64,000 nt of DNA, taken from assembly GCF_051020955.1 (NCBI RefSeq), contig NW_027477092.1:35788-99787 (forward strand), written 5' to 3'. The position numbers and the translations under genes are program-made. Positions 50,611 to 62,368 of this stretch are shown here, piece after piece. The stretch's first letter is position 1. The number at the start of each line of letters is the position of its first letter. The stretch is from Megalopta genalis (lineage: Eukaryota > Arthropoda > Insecta > Hymenoptera > Halictidae). Below the pieces are notes generated by a model. The model was given only the letters and a program-made list of their open reading frames with translations, was not told where the DNA came from and searched no databases.

Positions 50611-53600
50611 TTAGCTTCAAATCAATTCGAAGTACAATGCTTAGATACAAATCCATGCGAAACAAATGATTTAGCTTCAAATGAATGCGAAGTAGAAGGC
50701 TTAGCTTCACATTCATGCAAACAAATGGTTTAGCTACAAATGCTTGTGATATACATTATTTAGCTACAACTGCATGCGAAACAAACGAGTTAGCTTCAAA
50801 TCAATGCGATGTAGAAAGTTAAGCTTCAAATCCATGCGATACACAAGATTTAGCTTCAAATCAATGCGATGTAGTAGGTCCAGCTTCAAATCCATGCGAC
50901 ACATATGATTTAGCTTCAAATACTTGCGATATAAGTGATATAGCTTCAAAAGCTGTAGGAACAAACGAGTTAGTTTTAATTCCATGCGAGACACATGATT
51001 TAGCTTCAAATCAATGCGATGTAGAAGGTTTAGCTTCAAATTCAAGCGTAACACATGATTTAGCTTCAAATACTTGCGATATAAGTGATATAGCTTCGAA
51101 TACAGGCGAAACGATCGAGTTAGCTTCAAATCCATGCGAAACACATGACTCAGCTGCAAATCAATTCAATGTAGAAGGTTTAGCTTCAAATCCATGAGAA
51201 ACACATTATTTAGCTGCAAATCAGTGCGAAGTAGAAGGCTCGGGTTCAAATCAATGCAATTCAAATGGTTCATCTTCAAATACTTGTGAAAGACATGATT
51301 TAGCTTCAACTGCATGCGATACACATGATTTAGCTTAAAATCAATGCGATGTAGAAGGTTTAGCTTCAAATCCATGCAAAACACGTGATTTATCTTCCAA
51401 TTAATGCGAAGTAAAAGGCTTATCTTCAAATCCATGCGAATCAAATGGTTTAGCCACAAATCCTTGTGATATACGTTATTTAGATTTAACTGCATGTTAA
51501 ACGAACGAGTTAGCTTCAATTCCATGCGAAACACATGATTTAGCTTCAAATCAACTCGAAGTACAAGGCTTAGATTCAAATCCATGCGAAACAAATGGTT
51601 TAGCTACAAATACTTGTGATATACGTAATTTAGATTTAACTGCATGCGCAACGAACGAGTTAGTTTCAAATCCATGCGGAACAAATGATTTAGCTTCAAA
51701 TCAATGCGAAGTAGAAAACGTAGCTTCAAATCCATGCGAAACAAATGGTTTAGCTACAAATACTTGTGATATAGATTATTTAGCTACAACTGCATGCGAA
51801 ACTAACGAGTTAGCTTCAAATCCATGCGAAACACACGATTTATCATCAAATCAATGCGATGTGGAAGGTTTAGCTTCAAATCCATACGAAACACATGATT
51901 TAGATTCAAATCAATTCGAAGGGCAAGGCTTAGATTCAAATCCATGCGAAACAAATGATTTAGCTTCAAATGAATGCGAAGTAGAAGGCTTAGCTTAAAA
52001 TCCATGCGAATCAAATGGTTTAGCGTCAAATACTTGTGATATACGTTATTTTGATTTAACTGCATGCGCAACAAACGAATTAGCTTCAAATCCATGCGAA
52101 ACACATGATTTAGCTGAAAATCAATGCGATGTAGAAGGTTTAGCTTCAAATCCATGCGAAACAAATGATATAGCTTCAAACACTTGCGATATAAGTGATA
52201 TAGCTTCAAAAGCTGTAGGAACAAACGAGTAGCTTCAATTCCGTTCGAGACACATGATTTAGCTTCAAATCAATGTGATGTAGTAGGTTCAGCTTCAAAT
52301 CCATGCGAGACATATGATTTAGCTTCAAATACTTGCGATATATGTTATATAGCTTCAAAAGCTGTAGGAACAAACGAGGTAGGTTCAATTCCATGCGAGA
52401 CACATGATTTAGCATCAAATCAATTCGAAGGACAAGGCTTAGATTCAAATCCATGCGAAACAAATGATTTATCTTCAAATGAATGCGAAGTAGAAGGCTT
52501 GCCTTCAAATCCATGCAAAACAAATGGTTTAGCTACAAATCAATGCGATGTAGTAGGTTCAGCTTCAAATCCATGCGACACATATGATTTAGCTTCAAAT
52601 ACTTGCGATATAAGTGATATAGCTTCAAAAGCTGGAGGAACAAACGAGGTTGCTTCAATTCCATGCGAAACACATGATTTAGCTTCAAATCAATGCGAAG
52701 TAGAAGAAGTAGCTTCAAATCCATGCAAAACAAATGGTTTAGCTACGAATACTTGTGATATACATTATTTAGCTACAATTGCATGCGAAACTAACGAGTA
52801 AGCTTCAAATCTATGCGTAACACACGATTTATCTTCAAATCAATGCGATGTAGAAGGTTTAGCTTCAAATCGATGCGATACACAAGATTTAGCTTCAAAT
52901 GAATGCGATGTAGTAGGTTCAGCTTCAAATCCATGCGACATATATGATTTAGCTGCAAATCAGTGCGAAGTAGAAGGCTCGGGTTCAAATCAATGCGATT
53001 CAAATGGTTCATATTCAAATACTTGTGAAAGACATGATTTAGCTTCAACTGCATGCGAAACACATGATTTAGCTTCAAATCAATGCGATGTAGAAGGTTT
53101 TGCTTCAATCCATGCAAAACACGTGATTTATCTTCCAATTAATGCGAAGTAGAAGGCTTAGCTTCAAATCCATGCGAATCAAATGGTTTAGCTTCACATA
53201 CTTGTGATATACGTTATTTAGATTTAACTGCATGCGCAACGAACGAGTTAGCTTCAAATCCATGCGAAACACATGATTTAGCTGCAAATCAATGCGATGA
53301 AGAAGGATTGGCTTCAAATCCATGCGAAACAAATGATATAGCTTCAAACGCTTGGGGTGTAAGTGATATAGCTTCAAATGAAGACTAATCAAACGAGTTA
53401 GCTTCAAATCCACGCGATACACATGATTTAGCATCAAATACTAGCGATATAAGTGATGTAGATTCAACTGCAGGCGAAACGAACGTGTTATCTTCAAATC
53501 CATGCGAAACACATGATTTAGCTGCAAATCAATGCGATGTAGAAGGTTTATCTTCAAATCCATGCGATACACATGATTAAGATTCAAATCAATGCGATGT

Positions 53601-55921
53601 AGATAGTTTGCTTCAAATCCATGCGATACACAAGATTTAGCTTCAAATCAATGCGATGTAGTAGGTTCAGCCTCAAATCCATGCGATATAAGTGATATAG
53701 CTTCAAAAGCAGGAGGAACAAACGAGGTAGCTTCAATTCCATGCAAGACAAATGCTTTAGCTTCAAATCAATGCGAAGTAGAAGGCGTAGCTTCAAATCC
53801 ATGCGAAAAAAATGGTTTAGCTACAAATACTTGTGATATACATTATTTAGCTACAACTGCTTGCGAAACTAACGAGTTAGCTTCAAATCCATGCGAAACA
53901 AATGATACAGCTTCAAACGCTTGGGGTGTAAGTGATATAGCTTCAAATGAAGACTAATCAAACGAGTTAGCTTCAAAATCCACGCGATACACATGATTTA
54001 GCTTCAAATACTAGCGATATAAGTGATGTAGATTCAACTGCAGGCGAAACGAACGTGTTATCTTCAAATCCATGCGAAACACATGAATCAGCTGCAAATC
54101 AATGCAATGTAGAAGGTTTAGCTTCAAATCCATGCGAAACACACGATTTATCTTCAAATCAATGCGATGTAGAAGGTTTGCTTAAAATCTATAACAGGTA
54201 GATGGTTTAGCTTCAAATCAATGGAATATAGAAGGTTTAGCTTCAAATAAATACGATGTAGAAGGTTTAGCTTCAAATCCATGCGATACACAAGATTTAG
54301 CTTCAAATCAATGCGATGTAGTAGGACCAGCTTCAAATCCATGCGATATAAGTGATATAGCTTCAAAAGCAGGAGGAACAAACGAGGTAGCTTCAATACC
54401 ATGCAAGACAAATGCTTTAGCTTCAAATCAATGCGAAGTAGAAGGCGTAGCTTCAAATCCATGCGAAAAAAATGGTTTAGCTACAAACACTTGTGATATA
54501 CATTATTTAGCTACAACTGCTTGCGAAACTAACGAGTTAGCTTCAAATCTATGCGAAACACACGATTTATCTTTAAATCAATGCGATGTAGAAGGTTTAG
54601 CTTCAAATCAATACGAACACATGATTTAGCTTCAAATCAATTCGAAGGGCAAGGCTTAGATTCAAATCCATGCGAAACAAATGATTTAGCTTCAGATGAA
54701 TGCGAAGTAGAAGGCTCAGCTTCAAATCCATGCGGCACATATGATTTAGCTTTAAATACTAGCGATATAAGTGACATAGTTTCAAAAGGAGGCGAAACGA
54801 ACGAGTTACCTTCAAATCCATGCGAAACACATGATTTAGCTGCAAATCAATGTGATGTACAAGGTTTAGCTTCAAATCCATGCGATACACAAGATTTAGC
54901 TTCAAATCAATGCGATGTAGAAGGTTCAGCTTCAAATCCATGCGACACATATGATTTAGCTTCAAATACTTGCGTTATAAGTAATATACCTTCAAAAGCT
55001 GGAGGAACAAACGAGGTGGCTTCAATTCCATGCGAAACAAATGATTTAGCTTCAAATCAATGCGAAGTAGAAAACGTAGCTTCAAATCCATGCGAAACAA
55101 ATGGTTTAGCTACAAATACTTGTGATATACATTATTTAGCTACAACTGCATGCGAAACGAACGAGTTAGCTTCAAATACATGCGATACACATGATTTAGC
55201 TTCAAATCAATGCGATGTGGAAGGTTTAGCTTCAAATCCATGCGATACACAAGATTTAGATTCAAATCAATGCGATGTAGTAGGTTCAGCTTCAAATCCA
55301 TGCGACACATATGATTTAGCTTCAAATACTTGCGATATAAGAGATATAGCTTCAAAAGCTGTAGGAACAAACGAGGTAGCTTCAATTCCATGCGAGACAC
55401 ATGATTAAGCTTCAAATCAATGCGATGTAGAAGGTTTAGCTTCATATCCATACGAAACACATGATTTAGCTTCAAATCAATTCGAAGGACAAGGCTTAGA
55501 TTCAAATCCATGCGAAACAAAAGATTTAGCTTCAAATAAATGCGAAGTAGAAGGCTTAGCTTAAAATCCATGCGAATGAAATGGTTTAGCTTCAAATACT
55601 TGTGATATACGTTATTTTGATTTAACTGCATGCGCAACAAACGAGTTAGCTTCAAATCCATGCGAAGCACATGATTTAGCTGCAAATCAATGCGATGTAG
55701 AAGGTTTAGCTTCAAATCCATGCGAAACAAATGATATAGCTTCAAACACTTGTGGTGTAAGTGATATGATATAGCTTCAAATGAAGACTAATCAAACGAG
55801 TTAGCTTCAAAGTCCACGCGATACACATGATTTAGCTTCAAATACTAGCGAAATAAGTAATGTAGATTCAACTGCAGGCGTATCGAACGAGTTCGTTTCA
55901 AATCCATGCGAAACACATGAT
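50611..55921. repeat. Family E, segment Y first copy (5,311 bp)
   Basis: It starts with CAATTCGAAGTACAATGC and ends where the same start sequence recurs at ~55,926. It is matched at +6,540 to +6,543 by the second Y copy. Differences include a missing G at ~52,230 (CGAGTAGC) and a 6-bp GATATG-type expansion at ~55,765. It includes monomers found only in families D and E, such as GTTAAACGAACGAG near 51,497. Confidence 0.9.
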
Positions 55922-57150
55922 TTAGCTTCAAATCAATTCGAAGTACAATGCTTAGATTCAAATCCATGCGAAACAAATGATTTAGCTTCAAATGAATGCG
56001 AAGTAGAAGGCTTAGCTTCAAATTCATGCAAACAAATGGTTTAGCTACAAATGCTTGTGATATACATTATTTAGCTACAACTGCATGCGAAACAAACGAG
56101 TTAGCTTCAAATCAATGCGATGTAGAAAGTTAAGCTTCAAATCCATGCGATACACAAGATTTAGCTTCAAATCAATGCGATGTAGTAGGTCCAGCTTCAA
56201 ATCCATGCGAAACACAAGATTTAGCTTCAAATCAATGCGATGTAGAAGGTTCAGCTTCAAATCCATGCGACACATATGATTTAGCTTCAAATACTTGCGA
56301 TATAAGTGATATAGCTTGAAAAGCTGGAGGAACAAACGAGGTTGCTTCAATTCCATGCGAAGCACATGATTTAGCTTCAAATCAATGCGAAGTAGAAGGC
56401 GTAGCTTCAAATCCATGCAAAACAAATGGTTTAGCTACGAATACTTGTGATATACATTATTTAGCTACAACTGCATGCGAAACTAACGATTTAGCTTCAA
56501 ATCCATGCGAAACACACGATTTATCTTCAAATCAATGCGATGTAGAAGGTTTAGCTTCAAATCAATAAGAGGTAGATGGTTTAGCTTCAAATCAATAGAA
56601 TATAGAAGGTTTAGCTTCAAATAAATGCGAAGTAGAAGGTTTAGCTTCAAATCCATACGACACACATGATTTAGATTCAAATCAATTCGAAGGACAAGGC
56701 TTAGTTTCAAATCCATGCGAAACAAATGATTTAGCTTCAAATGAATGCGAAGTAGAAGGCTTGGCTTCAAATCCATGCAAAACAAATGGTTTAACTACAA
56801 ATACTTGTGATAAACATTATTTAGCTACAACTGCATGCGAAACAAACGAGTTAACTTCAAATCCATGCGATACATATGATTTAGCTTCAAATCAATGCGA
56901 TGTAGAAGGTTTCGCTTCAAATCCATGCCATACACAAGATTTAGCTTCAAATCAATACGATGTAGTAGGTTCAGCTTCAAATCCGTGCGACACATATGAT
57001 TAAGCTTCAAATACTTGCGATATAAGTGATATAGCTTCAAAAGCTGTAGGAACAAACGAGCTAGCTTCAATTCCATGCGAGACACATGATTTAGCTTCAA
57101 ATCAATGCGATGTAGAAGGTTCAGCTTCAAATCCATACGAAACACATGAT
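55922..57150. repeat. Family E, partial Y start plus segment X second copy
   Basis: Positions 55,922-56,192 repeat the first ~270 bp of Y. The sequence then jumps at GGTCCAGCTTCAAATCC (about 56,190) into X (56,193-57,150). The join lies inside a shared P monomer, as expected from unequal exchange between related monomers. Confidence 0.87.
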
Positions 57151-60100
57151 TTAGCTTCAAATCAATTCGAAGTACAATGCTTAGATACAAATCCATGCGA
57201 AACAAATGATTTAGCTTCAAATGAATGCGAAGTAGAAGGCTTAGCTTCAAATTCATGCAAACAAATGGTTTAGCTACAAATGCTTGTGATATACATTATT
57301 TAGCTACAACTGCATGCGAAACAAACGAGTTAGCTTCAAATCAATGCGATGTAGAAAGTTAAGCTTCAAATCCATGCGATACACAAGATTTAGCTTCAAA
57401 TCAATGCGATGTAGTAGGTCCAGCTTCAAATCCATGCGACACATATGATTTAGCTTCAAATACTTGCGATATAAGTGATATAGCTTCAAAAGCTGTAGGA
57501 ACAAACGAGTTAGTTTTAATTCCATGCGAGACACATGATTTAGCTTCAAATCAATGCGATGTAGAAGGTTTAGCTTCAAATTCAAGCGTAACACATGATT
57601 TAGCTTCAAATACTTGCGATATAAGTGATATAGCTTCGAATACAGGCGAAACGATCGAGTTAGCTTCAAATCCATGCGAAACACATGACTCAGCTGCAAA
57701 TCAATTCAATGTAGAAGGTTTAGCTTCAAATCCATGAGAAACACATTATTTAGCTGCAAATCAGTGCGAAGTAGAAGGCTCGGGTTCAAATCAATGCAAT
57801 TCAAATGGTTCATCTTCAAATACTTGTGAAAGACATGATTTAGCTTCAACTGCATGCGATACACATGATTTAGCTTAAAATCAATGCGATGTAGAAGGTT
57901 TAGCTTCAAATCCATGCAAAACACGTGATTTATCTTCCAATTAATGCGAAGTAAAAGGCTTATCTTCAAATCCATGCGAATCAAATGGTTTAGCCACAAA
58001 TCCTTGTGATATACGTTATTTAGATTTAACTGCATGTTAAACGAACGAGTTAGCTTCAATTCCATGCGAAACACATGATTTAGCTTCAAATCAACTCGAA
58101 GTACAAGGCTTAGATTCAAATCCATGCGAAACAAATGGTTTAGTTACAAATACTTGTGATATACGTAATTTAGATTTAACTGCATGCGCAACGAACGAGT
58201 TAGTTTCAAATCCATGCGGAACAAATGATTTAGCTTCAAATCAATGCGAAGTAGAAAACGTAGCTTCAAATCCATGCGAAACAAATGGTTTAGCTACAAA
58301 TACTTGTGATATAGATTATTTAGCTACAACTGCATGCGAAACTAACGAGTTAGCTTCAAATCCATGCGAAACACACGATTTATCATCAAATCAATGCGAT
58401 GTGGAAGGTTTAGCTTCAAATCCATACGAAACACATGATTTAGATTCAAATCAATTCGAAGGGCAAGGCTTAGATTCAAATCCATGCGAAACAAATGATT
58501 TAGCTTCAAATGAATGCGAAGTAGAAGGCTTAGCTTAAAATCCATGCGAATCAAATGGTTTAGCGTCAAATACTTGTGATATACGTTATTTTGATTTAAC
58601 TGCATGCGCAACAAACGAATTAGCTTCAAATCCATGCGAAACACATGATTTAGCTGAAAATCAATGCGATGTAGAAGGTTTAGCTACAAATCCATGCGAA
58701 ACAAATGATATAGCTTCAAACACTTGCGATATAAGTGATATAGCTTCAAAAGCTGTAGGAACAAACGAGGTAGCTTCAATTCCGTTCGAGACACATGATT
58801 TAGCTTCAAATCAATGTGATGTAGTAGGTTCAGCTTCAAATCCATGCGAGACATATGATTTAGCTTCAAATACTTGCGATATATGTTATATAGCTTCAAA
58901 AGCTGTAGGAACAAGCGAGGTAGGTTCAATTCCATGCGAGACACATGATTTAGCATCAAATCAATTCGAAGGACAAGGCTTAGATTCAAATCCATGCGAA
59001 ACAAATGATTTATCTTCAAATGAATGCGAAGTAGAAGGCTTGCCTTCAAATCCATGCAAAACAAATGGTTTAGCTACAAATCAATGCGATGTAGTAGGTT
59101 CAGCTTCAAATCCATGCGACACATATGATTTAGCTTCAAATACTTGCGATATAAGTGATATAGCTTCAAAAGCAGGAGGAACAAACGAGGTTGCTTCAAT
59201 TCCATGCGAAACACATGATTTAGCTTCAAATCAATGCGAAGTAGAAGAAGTAGCTTCAAATCCATGCAAAACAAATGGTTTAGCTACGAATACTTGTGAT
59301 ATACATTATTTAGCTACAATTGCATGCGAAACTAACGAGTAAGCTTCAAATCTATGCGTAACACACGATTTATCTTCAAATCAATGCGATGTAGAAGGTT
59401 TAGCTTCAAATCGATGCGATACACAAGATTTAGCTTCAAATGAATGCGATGTAGTAGGCTCAGCTTCAAATCCATGCGACATATATGATTTAGCTGCAAA
59501 TCAGTGCGAAGTAGAAGGCTCGGGTTCAAATCAATGCGATTCAAATGGTTCATATTCAAATACTTGTGAAAGACATGATTTAGCTTCAACTGCATGCGAA
59601 ACACATGATTTAGCTTCAAATCAATGCGATGTAGAAGGTTTTGCTTCAAATCCATGCAAAACACGTGATTTATCTTCCAATTAATGCGAAGTAGAAGGCT
59701 TAGCTTCAAATCCATGCGAATCAAATGGTTTAGCTTCACATACTTGTGATATACGTTATTTAGATTTAACTGCATGCGCAACGAACGAGTTAGCTTCAAA
59801 TCCATGCGAAACACATGATTTAGCTGCAAATCAATGCGATGAAGAAGGATTGGCTTCAAATCCATGCGAAACAAATGATATAGCTTCAAACGCTTGGGGT
59901 GTAAGTGATATAGCTTCAAATGAAGACTAATCAAACGAGTTAGCTTCAAAATCCACGCGATACACATGATTTAGCATCAAATACCAGCGATATAAGTGAT
60001 GTAGATTCAACTGCAGGCGAAACGAACGTGTTATCTTCAAATCCATGCGAAACACATGATTTAGCTGCAAATCAATGCGATGTAGAAGGTTTATCTTCAA

Positions 60101-62368
60101 ATCCATGCGATACACATGATTAAGATTAAAATCAATGCGATGTAGATAGTTTGCTTCAAATCCATGCGATACACAAGATTTAGCTTCAAATCAATGCGAT
60201 GTAGTAGGTTCAGCCTCAAATCCATGCGATATAAGTGATATAGCTTCAAAAGCAGGAGGAACAAACGAGGTAGCTTCAATTCCATGCAAGACAAATGCTT
60301 TAGCTTCAAATCAATGCGAAGTAGAAGGCGTAGCTTCAAATCCATGCGAAAAAAATGGTTTAGCTACAAATACTTGTGATATACATTATTTAGCTACAAC
60401 TGCTTGCGAAACTAACGAGTTAGCTTCAAATCCATGCGAAACAAATGATACAGCTTCAAACGCTTGGGGTGTAAGTGATATAGATTCAAATGAAGACTAA
60501 TCAAACGAGTTAGCTTCAAAATCCACGCGATACACATGATTTAGCTTCAAATACTAGCGATATAAGTGATGTAGATTCAACTGCAGGCGAAACGAACGTG
60601 TTATCTTCAAATCCATGCGAAACACATGAATCAGCTGCAAATCAATGCAATGTAGAAGGTTTAGCTTCAATCCATGCGAAACACACGATTTATCTTCAAA
60701 TCAATGCGATGTAGAAGGTTTGCTTAAAATCTATAACAGGTAGATGGTTTAGCTTCAAATCAATGGAATATAGAAGGTTTAGCTTCAAATAAATACGATG
60801 TAGAAGGTTTATCTTCAAATCCATGCGATACACAAGATTTAGCTTCAAATCAATGCGATGTAGTAGGACCAGCTTCAAATCCATGCGATATAAGTGATAT
60901 AGCTTCAAAGCAGGAGGAACAAACGAGGTAGCTTCAATACCATGCAAGACAAATGCTTTAGCTTCAAATCAATGCGAAGTAGAAGGCGTAGCTTCAAATC
61001 CATGCGAAAAAAATGGTTTAGCTACAAACACTTGTGATATACATTATTTAGCTACAACTGCTTGCGAAACTAACGAGTTAGCTTCAAATCTATGCGAAAC
61101 ACACGATTTATCTTCAAATCAATGCGATGTAGAAGGTTTAGCTTCAAATCAATAAGAAACACATGATTTAGCTTCAAATCAATTCGAAGGGCAAGGCTTA
61201 GATTCAAATCCATGCGAAACAAATGATTTAGCTTCAGATGAATGCGAAGTAGAAGGCTCAGCTTCAAATCCATGCGGCACATATGATTTAGCTTTAAATA
61301 CTAGCGATATAAGTGACATAGTTTCAAAAGGAGGCGAAACGAACGAGTTACCTTCAAATCCATGCGAAACACATGATTTAGCTGCAAATCAATGTGATGT
61401 ACAAGGTTTAGCTTCAAATCCATGCGATACACAAGATTTAGCTTCAAATCAATGCGATGTAGAAGGTTCAGCTTCAAATCCATGCGACACATATGATTTA
61501 GCTTCAAATACTTGCGTTATAAGTAATATACCTTCAAAAGCTGGAGGAACAAACGAGGTGGCTTCAATTCCATGCGAAACAAATGATTTTAGCTTCAAAT
61601 CAATGCGAAGTAGAAAACGTAGCTTCAAATCCATGCGAAACAAATGGTTTAGCTACAAATACTTGTGATATACATTATTTAGCTACAACTGCATGCGAAA
61701 CGAACGAGTTAGCTTCAAATACATGCGATACACATGATTTAGCTTCAAATCAATGCGATGTGGAAGGTTTAGCTTCAAATCCATGCGATACACAAGATTT
61801 AGATTCAAATCAATGCGATGTAGTAGGTTCAGCTTCAAATCCATGCGACACATATGATTTAGCTTCAAATACTTGCGATATAAGAGATATAGCTTCAAAA
61901 GCTGTAGGAACAAACGAGGTAGCTTCAATTCCATGCGAGACACATGATTAAGCTTCAAATCAATGCGATGTAGAAGGTTTAGCTTCATATCCATACGAAA
62001 CACATGATTTAGCTTCAAATCAATTCGAAGGACAAGGCTTAGATTCAAATCCATGCGAAACAAAAGATTTAGCTTCAAATAATGCGAAGTAGAAGGCTTA
62101 GCTTAAAATCCATGCGAATGAAATGGTTTAGCTTCAAATACTTGTGATATACGTTATTTTGATTTAACTGCATGCGCAACAAACGAGTTAGCTTCAAATC
62201 CATGCGAAGCACATGATTTAGCTGCAAATCAATGCGATGTAGAAGGTTTAGCTTCAAATCCATGCGAAACAAATGATATAGCTTCAAACACTTGTGGTGT
62301 AAGAGATATAGCTTCAAATGAAGACTAATCAAACGAGTTAGCTTCAAAGTCCACGCGATACACATGAT
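57151..62368. repeat. Family E, segment Y second copy (5,218 bp)
   Basis: It matches the first Y copy almost base for base. Near its right end it lacks 90 bp (three monomers) that the first copy holds at about 55,830-55,920, and it lacks the 6-bp expansion. Small unique changes include an extra T near 61,589 (GATTTTAGC) and a missing base near 62,081 (AATAATGCG). Confidence 0.9.
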
